The notes below the pieces were generated by a model. That model was not told the DNA's origin, did no database searches, and saw only the letters and a list, made by a program, of their open reading frames with translations. From assembly GCF_028898945.1 (NCBI RefSeq), contig NZ_CP118607.1, positions 2,528,001-2,592,000 on the forward strand: a stretch of DNA of 64,000 nt, in the 5' to 3' direction. Source of the stretch: Pseudomonas sp. PSKL.D1. Lineage in GTDB: Bacteria; Pseudomonadota; Gammaproteobacteria; Pseudomonadales; Pseudomonadaceae. Shown piece after piece: positions 26,701 to 34,125 of this stretch; the first letter of the stretch is position 1, and every line of letters begins with the position of its first letter. The translations under genes and the position numbers were made by a program.

Positions 26701-27370
26701 CGCTGAACATGGCCCGCAGATGGGCCTGGTAGCGTTGCCCAAGGTCCAGTTCGCGGCAGGCCGTGGCGAAGTCTTCGGGCGTGAGGGCCAACGCCTTGAT
26801 GCGAAACGACTCCGAGGGCAGGTCGATGTCGACCTGTGTTTCGCTGTCACCGAGGGTGGTCTGGCCTACCACCGTGAGGGGTTCGAACGTCGCGTCCCCC
26901 GCCAGTGCCAATGCGCTGTCGCGCCCGAACGAAATGCCGTCTTCGAAGTTGTGCAGGGCTGCCTCCAGCAACCGGGTGCGCGTGTGGGTGGTGACGTAGG
27001 TACCGAATGTGAAACGGTGATGCACTTGCACCAACTCGGTGGTGTGAAGCGGCACTGACAAGCCGTGGTCGGCCTGCAGTTTTTGCGCAAGCAGCGGTTC
27101 GGCGAATGCTGCAATGCTGTTCAGGCCTTTGAGTGAACGTGCCAATGCCTGCTGTGAGCATTCCAGGAGGGCCTGGCTGGCAATGACGGCTTCGCGAAGG
27201 TCGGGCGCCGCGTTGTCGAACCACGCGGCCTGCGTCTGCGGCAAGCCCTGGCTCGGCACCAAGCTTTCGCGCAACGCTTGCCAGTGCGTGGCGTTTGCCT
27301 GCTGTGCCCAGGCGGGAAGCTGTTCTGCTATCAGGTAGTGATTGAGGTTTTGCGAGGCGGGGTCGGTCAT
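23741..27370 (-). CDS. Dermonecrotic-toxin-like (DUF6543) protein with leucine-rich repeats, no NEL domain seen
   Basis: 1209 residues. The N-terminal two-thirds resembles the DUF6543 / dermonecrotic toxin N-terminal region of Pseudomonas (FTFGTYVTTHTRTRLLEAAL is a landmark), with a hydrophobic hairpin near residues 423-453 (LNVLMLAGMFVPALGTVMTA). About six leucine-rich repeats follow (residues about 930-1093; LQSLDLSDLALENHDLNAL, LQWLELEHNRITW, LRVLELSENPLL). Related proteins continue with an NEL-type E3 ubiquitin ligase domain with a catalytic Cys. Here only about 115 residues follow the repeats and they contain no Cys. No type III signal or signal peptide is certain. The ATG at 27370 is chosen over a TTG at 27412. 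It stands alone, divergent from the exopolysaccharide locus. Confidence 0.8.
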   Translation of the reverse strand: MTDPASQNLNHYLIAEQLPAWAQQANATHWQALRESLVPSQGLPQTQAAWFDNAAPDLREAVIASQALLECSQQALARSLKGLNSIAAFAEPLLAQKLQADHGLSVPLHTTELVQVHHRFTFGTYVTTHTRTRLLEAALHNFEDGISFGRDSALALAGDATFEPLTVVGQTTLGDSETQVDIDLPSESFRIKALALTPEDFATACRELDLGQRYQAHLRAMFSDSSQPVRANFIQVQRDRLRLAADLAVLHHAISGQGRDAIGNLLAGATTPCWQATLFGIPLHEVLIIEDGHGGLLLYLPGDEQAVLQFAGLAALHQHLATQLLQPAYRKAFQRYVSTPQRHRFADLLRQNLDATGDTPDDQPWPVRQGADLHLRCTRIERPLFAFLYDDHVTRLHTEAATVAVPTADVDAQAHQRRVEQWESLGLNVLMLAGMFVPALGTVMTAVLAWQLMDEVYEGYQAWSIGDRHLALQHVENVALNLTLIGGIHALKLLKSSVLRQLEPIRMPDGSRRLWRADLTGYASPTQLPPGLHANQMGLYSHLGATFMRMDGELYEVRLDEGEQRWRIKHPSDANAYEPLLEHNGEGSWRGEHESPLAWPDSQAVRRLGLPVATLNDTELQQALVISGVSRARLQAVHLAGEPTPPLLASTLQRMVLAKRLPALSQDALVNLHAPVAPGDTQAALARAIEGLYIPGLGTRDSERLLLACVQRLDRWPTELRLDIRANSPNSELLASIGDTQAGQRCLLLRSGEGYEVYLGERPAPGPLFNDAYQALYSAAPQYLRETWGSATRLRSRVQKLVAAERERWPMRLWGAAAQRPGSRRLGLRGGTPGEALPRPSLAFSNCVEARLRRLYPSTTPEDIQQTLQDWARTLRSPETELRLRENALQRLRLDLGRWANSARRQSASARIVNSWRRNSVRWLADGVSLQSLDLSDLALENHDLNALAMPDGLGHVGELDLRGNHALSELPVQWLQRMPNLKRLILTGCRFDRLPQIPNPQELQWLELEHNRITWDSQAQVTLESLTALRVLELSENPLLNAPDLSRMPRISSLFLVNCSLTHLPQGLERLESPIIVDLSGNQFQRLPGGFTLPARTASALSLESPSLGLPMLEEIEEYFQTHGEDLMVADMEYQPLLAEASAERRALWLKLPLQYRRDLRNLIDDIGDLDDLNAGFEALWQRLERMDVDAAFRDLALDSPAVELLEL

Positions 27371-27685
27371 GGTCGGGCCCTTGCTGTTGAATGAGCAGGC
27401 AGCAAGCGCCAATGGGTTGAGCCCGGCGAGGTAGATAATTAGTTATTGCCGATATTAATGAATGAAATTCTCGTTGCCGGTGAAATTGACGTCATAAAAT
27501 AGAGTGAGTTAGTAGCAAAATGCCGCTTGCCAATCGCCGGGGTTGCATCTTAAATTGTTACTGAATGTAAGGGCTAAGTTGGCGATTTGTTGTCGTTTAT
27601 TCAAACACTTACCGGGTTGATTTGAACAAATACCCGAACCTCTTCCGATCAGGCCATTGAATTAAACAAAGGACGTTGAAGAAGA
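27371..27685. other. AT-rich divergent intergenic region, no gene seen
   Basis: 315 bases, clearly AT-richer than the surroundings, between the toxin-like gene and the first gene of the exopolysaccharide locus. It must hold both promoters. tgaaattgacgtcataaaat (27481-27500) includes the palindrome tgacgtca and a half match to the FleQ consensus. No small reading frame with a ribosome-binding site was convincing. Confidence 0.55.
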
Positions 27686-28840
27686 ATGAAAGCGCAACTG
27701 AAGGCCGCCGCCCGCAAACTCATCTCACCGTCCATGCGTTACGAGATCAGGAATGTCTCAAGCATGGTACGCGATGCTTTGGGCCGCGCTTGCTTGTGGC
27801 GGTGGGAGATCGCCCGCTTCAAGCTGGAACACGCCAGCCCTTTCGAAATCCTCTACATCGGCCGCAAGCAGCAGCGGGAGATGGCCAAACTGTTGATCGG
27901 TGGCAAGCAACAGCGCGATGCCGGGCCGGGTGAGGCCTCTGCCGCTGGTGCAGCGGAAAACCACGTGGTGGTGGTCAGTGAAGTGCCCACCGCCGGTGCG
28001 CTATCGGTGCCCCACTACCTGAGCGCGGTGGTGCCGCTGGGGCGTTCGCTGGACGACATCACCGGGCGCTACGACAGCGAGTTGCGCCGCAGCATTCGCA
28101 AGAACCGCCCCCTGTACCAGATCCGCCAGACCGTTGCCGATGACGAAATCGCCATGGCTGACCAGGACCTGCTGCGCCCGTATGCCTCCGCACGGCAGGG
28201 CATCCATGCCGCGCAGTTTGCCACCGAGGAAGTGTTCAGGCTGGCCAAAGGGGTCGGGCGGCTTGACCTGATTACCCTCGACGGCGAAGTGGTGGCTTGC
28301 CATTTGGGCTGTGAGATTACCCGGGGTGGCAAGCGTTACTGGAGCACCTTGCGATTCGGCTATTGCGAAGCCGTGTTCTCCGATGCCAAACGGCTGCGCG
28401 AGGTCAATTCCATCACCACGTTCATGGCGCTGGAGTGGGCGCTGGAAAACGGCTACGACTACTACGACATCGGCTTGTGCCTGGCCCGGCCCGATGACGG
28501 CTTGCTCAAGTGGAAGCGCCGGCGCGGTGGCGATATCGATTCGCTGGGTAACCATGCCTATCTGTTTATCCGCCTGCCCAAGAACGGCACGGCCAGATTC
28601 TTGTGGGACACGCCGCTGTTCGCCATGGAAGGTAACAAGCTGACACTGCACCTGGGGGTGCCGGACGGTGCCAGTGACGAAGAGCTCGCCAGTCGATACC
28701 ACGAAATGGTCTTTGGCGGGCTGCACAAGATTTACCTGTATGGCGCCAGAAGTGCAGGGGACGCGTTCATCGAAACCTTGCGCACACGCTATGCCAATTT
28801 CAAGTCGCCACCCTTGATGGAACGGGTGTCGTCCAGCTGA
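27686..28840 (+). CDS. FemAB/GNAT-like acyltransferase of the exopolysaccharide locus
   Basis: 384 residues, no signal peptide. Residues about 120-310 look like a GNAT or FemAB fold: ELRRSIRKNRPLYQIRQT, then GRLDLITLDGEVVACHLGCE, YWSTLRFGYCEAVFSD and MALEWALENGYDYYDIGLCL, followed by LLKWKRRRGG. That order (self-contained acyl-transfer core ending in a 'YDIG...KWKRRRG' block) is typical of FemAB-like proteins found in exopolysaccharide and exosortase clusters. It probably transfers an aminoacyl or acetyl group, but the donor and acceptor are unknown. First gene of the plus-strand export block; the start is preceded by aaggacgttgaagaaga. The GT61 gene follows after 69 bases. Confidence 0.72.
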   Translation: MKAQLKAAARKLISPSMRYEIRNVSSMVRDALGRACLWRWEIARFKLEHASPFEILYIGRKQQREMAKLLIGGKQQRDAGPGEASAAGAAENHVVVVSEVPTAGALSVPHYLSAVVPLGRSLDDITGRYDSELRRSIRKNRPLYQIRQTVADDEIAMADQDLLRPYASARQGIHAAQFATEEVFRLAKGVGRLDLITLDGEVVACHLGCEITRGGKRYWSTLRFGYCEAVFSDAKRLREVNSITTFMALEWALENGYDYYDIGLCLARPDDGLLKWKRRRGGDIDSLGNHAYLFIRLPKNGTARFLWDTPLFAMEGNKLTLHLGVPDGASDEELASRYHEMVFGGLHKIYLYGARSAGDAFIETLRTRYANFKSPPLMERVSSS

Positions 28841-28909
28841 TTCGCCAGCTGTGCCGGACGACAGGCGCCCTGCGCCAGGCATTCACCCGTTACCTGTGGA
28901 GGGCACTTC

Positions 28910-30028
28910 ATGGACAGCAATATCTCGAAATTCAGTGAGTCACCCGTTGCCGTTGATCATTCCTGGACGCTGGCTGCCTATTGGCACATCGCCAGGAAGC
29001 GCCTTGCGCGCAAAGCCGACATCGATCTCAAGCACGTGGCTCATCGCGCGTGGGATGTTGCTCCCGGTGAAGTCACCGTTTCGCCCCCGGCCATTTACCT
29101 GCCCAATCAGCTGGAGCGCGTCACAGGCTGGGAAGCCAAGCGGTTTTTCCCTTACGTGCACCCCGCGCGCACCATGGAAGGTGGCCTCACTGCGCAGCAG
29201 GGCCCCACGCGTGGCTATCTGCTCAAGGACGTGTGGCTCATTGATGGCGCGCTGTACAAGGGCAATGCCAGCCACTGGCTGGCCAGAAAACCCAGCACCT
29301 GGCCGCGTGTGGTGGTGGAGCATGAAGTGCACCGTGGCGCTGCGTATTGCACGCTCAATGGCAATACCTGGTTCGGTACCTGGCTGATGGAGGATTGCCC
29401 CACCTACGCGCTGGCGTGCAACGAAGGGGTGCCATTCACCACCGCCCCGTCGGCGCGATATCCGCTGTTCACGCAAACCCCCGCGTATGAACATTTGCTG
29501 GGGATGCAGCCGTTGCGGCTACACAGCGCGTTCTTCCATGAGCTGGTGCTGTTCGACGACCTGAGCAACAACCGCAGCCGGCATCAACGTTACAGCGCCA
29601 TGGGTGACAAGTTGTTGTCGCACGTGGATGCAACCCCGCACCCCGGAGTTTTCATCCTGCGTGGCGCCGACGGTGACTTGCGGCTGTTGCGCAACGAACT
29701 GGAAATTGCCGAGCACCTGCGTACGCACAGGGGGTTCAGGGTCATCAACCCCATGAAGTGCGACGTACCCACGATCGTGGCGGCCTGTGCGGGGGCGAGG
29801 GTGGTCATTGGGGTGGAGGGCAGCCAGCTGGTGCACGGCGTCAACGTGCTGCAGCCGGGCTGCGGGCTACTGACGTTGCAGCCGCCCAACCGCTTTGTCA
29901 GCTACTACAAATACCTGACGGATCGCGACCATCAGCACTTCGGTTTTGTGGTGGGGATGCCTGAAGGTGATGGCTTCACCATCGACATCGAAGAAGTGGA
30001 GCGTACGCTCGACCTTTTTCCGTCATGA
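28910..30028 (+). CDS. Glycosyltransferase family 61 (DUF563) protein
   Basis: 372 residues with no signal peptide or helix. The C-terminal half carries the DUF563 pattern: LSNNRSRHQRYSAMGDKLL, VFILRGADGDLRLLRNE and ARVVIGVEGSQLVHGVNVLQ, where the usual form is GxxGAxLxN. GT61 enzymes transfer xylose, GlcNAc or similar sugars. In this locus it should add a side-chain or backbone sugar on the cytoplasmic face. The ggagg six to seven bases before the ATG is a clear ribosome-binding site. Confidence 0.85.
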   Translation: MDSNISKFSESPVAVDHSWTLAAYWHIARKRLARKADIDLKHVAHRAWDVAPGEVTVSPPAIYLPNQLERVTGWEAKRFFPYVHPARTMEGGLTAQQGPTRGYLLKDVWLIDGALYKGNASHWLARKPSTWPRVVVEHEVHRGAAYCTLNGNTWFGTWLMEDCPTYALACNEGVPFTTAPSARYPLFTQTPAYEHLLGMQPLRLHSAFFHELVLFDDLSNNRSRHQRYSAMGDKLLSHVDATPHPGVFILRGADGDLRLLRNELEIAEHLRTHRGFRVINPMKCDVPTIVAACAGARVVIGVEGSQLVHGVNVLQPGCGLLTLQPPNRFVSYYKYLTDRDHQHFGFVVGMPEGDGFTIDIEEVERTLDLFPS

Positions 30029-30210
30029 CTCACCCGTGAAGCGCAATGATTCGTATCTGTTCTCGCCGGTGAAACACTTTTCGAACGCAGCCAGCGGGCT
30101 ACAGTGCGAACAGAAGAATGGGAAAAAGCCGGCTTAGCTTGCAACCTGCCAACGTTTTCAATGGCTTATTTACAACCGCCAGCTTTACGCCCACACCGCA
30201 GTTTCTGCCT

Positions 30211-30224
30211 GGCGGTAATTTGAC
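30211..30224 (+). promoter_or_regulatory. Candidate FleQ box 1
   Basis: ggcggtaatttgac matches 10 of 13 informative positions of the published FleQ consensus as I remember it (GTCaNTAAAtTGAC). It lies upstream of the export block of a locus of the type FleQ and c-di-GMP control in pseudomonads. Confidence 0.4.
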
Positions 30225-30322
30225 GAATACGCCCCCCGCCGATTGAGATTTATTATGGTGTCGGATCATTGACGTAGTGGCATGGTGCCCATAAGCTCAA
30301 ATCAACACCGCAACAAACTCCC

Positions 30323-30336
30323 GTCAAATTAATAAC
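30323..30336 (-). promoter_or_regulatory. Candidate FleQ box 2
   Basis: On the minus strand this reads gttattaatttgac, matching 11 of 13 informative positions of the same FleQ consensus. It lies 27 bases before the microprotein ATG and in inverted orientation to box 1. Confidence 0.42.
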
Positions 30337-30362
30337 AACTGTCCTCTTTGCAGGAGGGGATC

Positions 30363-30539
30363 ATGCGCTCGACTCTGTTCATCAAGTCCATATTCTTGTT
30401 GGTGTTGTTGAGTGGTGCGGCTCGTGCGGCAGATTCTTATATGAACCAATCCAGTGTGGTCCCTTTGGCAACAGCGGGGTGGCTGTTTGCATTCGCGGTA
30501 GTTGGTTTTGTTGCGGTTGCCAATAGAAGAAAAGTTTAA
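30363..30539 (+). CDS. Exported microprotein with PEP-CTERM-like C terminus
   Basis: 58 residues. A signal peptide (LFIKSIFLLVLLSGAARAA) is followed by only about a dozen polar residues (DSYMNQSSV). The C terminus is VPLATAGWLFAFAVVGFVAV, ending ANRRKV: a V-P-L motif, a hydrophobic helix with W-L-F, and a basic R-R-K tail. That is the three-part plan of PEP-CTERM / VPxxx-CTERM sorting signals. A strong caggaggggatc site precedes the ATG at 30363. It is the first gene before the OPX protein. Function unknown: it could be a sorting substrate, a tiny membrane-spanning partner of the export complex, or a relic of a longer protein. Confidence 0.75.
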   Translation: MRSTLFIKSIFLLVLLSGAARAADSYMNQSSVVPLATAGWLFAFAVVGFVAVANRRKV

Positions 30540-30828
30540 CGTTGTTTGTTGTTTGGGGTGCCAGCCGGTTGACGCTAGTTTTACCTAACTTTACGTTTCC
30601 AGGGCTGACAGCCGCTTGTCAATTTTCCAGCCATTGCTATATTCCAGTAGCCAGCGCCCCAGACGGCGTGAGCCGGCAACGGCAGGTGAGGCGGCATCGC
30701 GGTACGGTAGAGGGCCTCCAGGACGACGGCCAACGCAGCCCGGATCAGGCTGCGAAGTGGAGCGAGAGGCTTGGCGCGGTTCTCATTCAGTGCTCTTAAC
30801 CTGGGCCGTATGGCCGGAGGGACCCCTC
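30540..30828. other. 289-base leader before the OPX gene, no gene seen
   Basis: GC content rises to local average after about 30640. I looked for a JUMPstart or ops element (ggcggtagcgt) and found only the loose resemblance ggcggcatcgcggtacggtag (two halves, 30691-30711), which I do not call. A long untranslated leader for the export genes is possible. Confidence 0.4.
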
Positions 30829-31386
30829 ATGGTGCGTTTGCTGATATCTCTTTTCTGCGTGCTGGCCGCCTGGTCCGGCGCATCCGTTGCCGACGATAAC
30901 AACGCGGCCTATCTGTTAAGCCCGGGTGACAAGGTGCTGGTATCCGTCTGGCAGGAGGACACCCTGCGCCAGGAAACCGTCGTACTTCCCGATGGCAGTA
31001 TCACCTTTCCCCTGGCGGGCCGGGTTGATGTTGCGGGCCTTGATGTCACGGCGGTCGCCAAAAAAATCTCAACCAAACTCGAACCTTACCTTGCTCAGCC
31101 CAATGTCAGCGTGGTCGTCACCAGCACGGCCGGCAACATGGTTTACGTGCAGGGCAAGGTGATCAAGCCCGGCCCCGTGCCCATGGCAGGCCCTACCGCC
31201 GTGCTGCAGGCGCTGAGCATGTCGGGTGGAATGGACAAATTCGCTGACGAAAGTGCCATCAAGGTGATTCGCGGCAGCGGCCCTACGCAAAAAGTCATGC
31301 CGGTGCGATACAAGGATCTGATTTCCGGGCGTGACATGTCCACCAACTTCCAACTTCAGGCTGGCGATACGCTGGTCGTACCTTGA
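30829..31386 (+). CDS. Short polysaccharide export (OPX, Wza-family) protein
   Basis: 185 residues. A signal peptide (LLISLFCVLAAWSGASVA) has no lipobox Cys. The mature protein has a polysaccharide-export domain (YLLSPGDKVLVSVWQEDTL, VVLPDGSITFPLAGRVDVAG) and one SLBB domain (MVYVQGKVIKPGPVPMAGPT, AVLQALSMSGG). It ends directly after them, so the C-terminal alpha-helical outer-membrane barrel of E. coli Wza is missing. OPX proteins of this short class need a separate outer-membrane beta-barrel, and one is encoded next. It should form the periplasmic part of the export channel. The ATG at 30829 is chosen because it begins the signal peptide and follows ggagggacccctc. Confidence 0.9.
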   Translation: MVRLLISLFCVLAAWSGASVADDNNAAYLLSPGDKVLVSVWQEDTLRQETVVLPDGSITFPLAGRVDVAGLDVTAVAKKISTKLEPYLAQPNVSVVVTSTAGNMVYVQGKVIKPGPVPMAGPTAVLQALSMSGGMDKFADESAIKVIRGSGPTQKVMPVRYKDLISGRDMSTNFQLQAGDTLVVP

Positions 31387-31408
31387 CCTTCACTATTAAG
31401 AATAACTA

Positions 31409-32524
31409 GTGCCTATTTTTCGAACTTCGCGTATTGCAACGGCAATCATGATGGTGCCGTTTGCGGGGGTGGTAAATGCCGCCACTTGGCAGTCGACGGT
31501 CGTGGTGCCCACCACCGTCGAGTACGACAGTAACCCGTTGCTCCTGACGTCCGAGGAGAAAGGTGTGACGCGTACGATCATTGCGCCCGACTACAACCTG
31601 ATCGGCCAGTTCGACCGCGATCAGTTGCGTTTTGGGCTGGGGATGCATGTGTTGCGCTCGTCGGACCGGTCGATTGTCGATGACCGCGAAGACCCCAACG
31701 TCAGCCTGGGCTGGCAGCGTGCCACCGAAACCGGCGGCTTCGGCTTGCTGGCCCAGTACAACGAAAGCTCCACCTTGTCGGGTGCAGTGCAGGACACCGG
31801 CGTGGTCACCACCGATGGCACGCAGAAGATGTCCACGCTCACGGCCAACTGGAGCAGCGCGGTGACCGAGCGCAGCACGCTGGCCAACGAAGCGCGCTAT
31901 TCACATGCGCGCTATGACATCAGCACGCTGACCGGTTATGACGAATATTCCAACTTCACCAGCTGGACCTACGCGTGGAGTGCCCGCACCGACATCATCA
32001 CGGGCTTTCAGGCGCGGCGTTATGAGCCACAGGACGACACCACGGCCATCGCCAACAACAGTTACGTGCCGCGCATCGGCATCAAGCACCAGTTCACCGA
32101 GCGCCTTGAAGGTGCCATGCACATCGGCGTCAACAAAACCACCGGCTCCGGTGGCGGGCAGCGCGGGGAGGGCGGGGCGTCGCTGTTGTACCGCGGTGAT
32201 CGAGCCGAAGCCAGCCTCAGTGCCGAACGCAGTACGGTGGCCAGCGCCGAGGGCGGGTTTACGGAACTCGACATGGTGCGCGGCGGCTACAGTTACCGCG
32301 TGACCGAACTGGACCGCGTGGGTGTGGAAGCGTCCTGGCAGGACGCCAAAGGGCAGACGCCCAACACGCTGCAAACCTACAGCCTGTGGGCCAGCCGCGA
32401 GTTTTCGCCGGCATGGGATTTGCGTTTCTCGGTGATGTACAAGCAGCGTCAGCAAGACGGCTTGCCGGATGCAGACGCCACGATCGTTGGAATGACGCTG
32501 ACGTACCGATACCCCGACATCTAA
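31409..32524 (+). CDS. Outer-membrane beta-barrel of the exopolysaccharide export system
   Basis: 371 residues. The start is GTG, with a signal peptide ending in PFAGVVNAA. The rest is almost wholly amphipathic beta-strands with alternating aromatic residues (LRFGLGMHVLRSSDR, GFGLLAQYNESS, WDLRFSVMYKQRQQ), ending in MTLTYRYPDI. This layout and position match the barrel partners of short OPX proteins and the barrels seen in exosortase-associated exopolysaccharide loci. It probably provides the outer-membrane pore. No clear Shine-Dalgarno sequence is seen. It lies 22 bases after the OPX gene and 21 before the chain-length gene. Confidence 0.85.
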   Translation: MPIFRTSRIATAIMMVPFAGVVNAATWQSTVVVPTTVEYDSNPLLLTSEEKGVTRTIIAPDYNLIGQFDRDQLRFGLGMHVLRSSDRSIVDDREDPNVSLGWQRATETGGFGLLAQYNESSTLSGAVQDTGVVTTDGTQKMSTLTANWSSAVTERSTLANEARYSHARYDISTLTGYDEYSNFTSWTYAWSARTDIITGFQARRYEPQDDTTAIANNSYVPRIGIKHQFTERLEGAMHIGVNKTTGSGGGQRGEGGASLLYRGDRAEASLSAERSTVASAEGGFTELDMVRGGYSYRVTELDRVGVEASWQDAKGQTPNTLQTYSLWASREFSPAWDLRFSVMYKQRQQDGLPDADATIVGMTLTYRYPDI

Positions 32525-32545
32525 TTTTCAGCACGGGTGGCCAAC

Positions 32546-34114
32546 ATGAAGTCTGACTACGAGCTGTCCATCAAAGATTACATCGCCATCATCAAGGACC
32601 GCGCCTTGTTGCTGGGGGTGTGCATCGTGGTCATTCTTGCGGCGACCGTCGGGGTCGCCGTTACCGTGCCGCCCATCTACCAGGCCACCGGCACTATTTT
32701 GGTGGAGTCGCAGCAGATTTCGCCGGACCTGGTGTCGGCCAGCAACAACAGCTTTGCCGATGAACGCATCGAGGTGATCCGCCAGCGGGTGATGACCCGC
32801 GAAAACCTGCTGCGCATCATCGACAAGTACGGCTTGTTCGCCGACCGGGGCAACCGCTTCAGCGAAACCGACAAGATCGACCAGATGCGCAATGCCATCG
32901 TGGTCGCCACCCTCAGCACCTTCATCAAGGGGCGCGGCGAAGCAACGGTGGCCTTCACGGTTTCGTATGAAGACAAAAAGCCTGAAGTCGCCAAGGAAGT
33001 GGCGGACGAACTGGTCAACCTGTTCCTTAACGAGAACATGAAACAGCGCACCGAGCGCGCCACCGAAACCACCGAATTTTTGACCCAGGAAGCCAACAAG
33101 CTGGGCGCTGAACTGGCCGACCTGGAAAACAAGCTGGCAGACTTCAAACAGGCGCATGCCAATGCCCTGCCGGAAAACCAGCAACTGCGCATGAGCATGC
33201 TGTCGCGTTCTGAACTTGAGTTCCGCGAGGTGGACCGTGATTACAAGTCTGCCCAGGAAGAGCTGCGCTACCTGGAGCTGGAACTGTCTGCCGCCAGCGC
33301 CGGCGTACCCGCGCAGGGTGCGGGCAGCAGGCCGGCAAGCGCGGACCAGCCGCAGGACCTGGCCAGCCTTAAAGCCGAATACGCACGCCTGTTGACCAAG
33401 TACAAAGAAGCCCACCCGGACGTGCAAGCCATCAAACGCAAGATCGAGGTGCTGCAAGCCTCCGGCGAAAAAGGCATCGCGGCGGCCGCTTCACTGAACC
33501 TGGACGCCGCCCGCGTGCGTACCAAGATGGCTGCTGCCCAGTCGCGCATTGCCTCGCTGGCCGAGCAAAAGCGCCAGCTCACCACCAAGATGGAAGGCTA
33601 CGAAGCCGACATCCTCGAAGCGCCGCAAGTGGAGCGTGGCCTGGTCACCCTGATGCGTGACCACGAAAACGCCCGCAAGAAGTACGAGGAAATCCGCGCC
33701 AAGGAAATGGGCGCCAAGATCACTGAAAGCCTGGAGCAAGAAAACAAGGCCGAGCGCTTCGTGCTGCTTGAGCCGCCGCTGATGCCGGAAAAGCCGGTCA
33801 AACCCAACCGCAAGAAAATCGTCGCCCTGGGCCTGGTGCTGGCCCCGGCGGTGGGCGGTGGGCTGGTGATGCTGCTGGAGATGCTCAACCAGCGCGTGCG
33901 CGGTGTAGGCGCCCTGGAAAGCGTGCTGGGCAAGCGCGTGCTGGTGGCGGTGCCGTACATCAACACCCACGCCGACCTGGCCAAACGCAGAAAGTGGATA
34001 AAACTGCTGATCGCGGCCGGGTTGGCACTGGTTGCTATGCTGTTGGTGGTCGTGCATGTGTTCTACATGCCACTCGACCTCCTGCTGTTTAAAGCGATGG
34101 CTCGGTTTGAATAG
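32546..34114 (+). CDS. Wzz/GumC-type chain-length (polysaccharide co-polymerase) protein
   Basis: 522 residues. TM1 is LLLGVCIVVILAATVGVAVT (residues about 22-42). A large periplasmic coiled-coil follows (TEFLTQEANKLGAELADLEN is representative), then a proline-rich MPEKPVKPNRKKI and TM2 (LGLVLAPAVGGGLVMLL). A further C-terminal helix is present (LLIAAGLALVAMLLVVVHVF). No kinase domain is fused; the ATPase is the next gene. It sets polymer length and links Wzy to the OPX channel. GTG at 32537 and ATG at 32546 are both possible; ATG is chosen, with gggtgg upstream. Confidence 0.9.
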   Translation: MKSDYELSIKDYIAIIKDRALLLGVCIVVILAATVGVAVTVPPIYQATGTILVESQQISPDLVSASNNSFADERIEVIRQRVMTRENLLRIIDKYGLFADRGNRFSETDKIDQMRNAIVVATLSTFIKGRGEATVAFTVSYEDKKPEVAKEVADELVNLFLNENMKQRTERATETTEFLTQEANKLGAELADLENKLADFKQAHANALPENQQLRMSMLSRSELEFREVDRDYKSAQEELRYLELELSAASAGVPAQGAGSRPASADQPQDLASLKAEYARLLTKYKEAHPDVQAIKRKIEVLQASGEKGIAAAASLNLDAARVRTKMAAAQSRIASLAEQKRQLTTKMEGYEADILEAPQVERGLVTLMRDHENARKKYEEIRAKEMGAKITESLEQENKAERFVLLEPPLMPEKPVKPNRKKIVALGLVLAPAVGGGLVMLLEMLNQRVRGVGALESVLGKRVLVAVPYINTHADLAKRRKWIKLLIAAGLALVAMLLVVVHVFYMPLDLLLFKAMARFE

Positions 34115-34125
34115 GGAATGCAGCG

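Larger units (their letters stand above)
30029..30362. other. 334-base intergenic region with candidate promoter and FleQ-like sites
   Basis: No gene seen. It is AT-rich and lies before the PEP-CTERM-like microprotein. ttgacg (30269-30274), 17 bases and taagct (30292-30297) are a weak sigma-70 candidate. The ten-base word taatttgacg (30216-30225) recurs in inverted orientation as cgtcaaatta (30322-30331), so the two copies flank the candidate promoter. Confidence 0.5.

Noticed and set aside
30540..30828. Possible JUMPstart/ops element before the OPX gene
   Set aside because: Only a loose resemblance to ggcggtagcgt was found, and the conserved JUMPstart body is missing.
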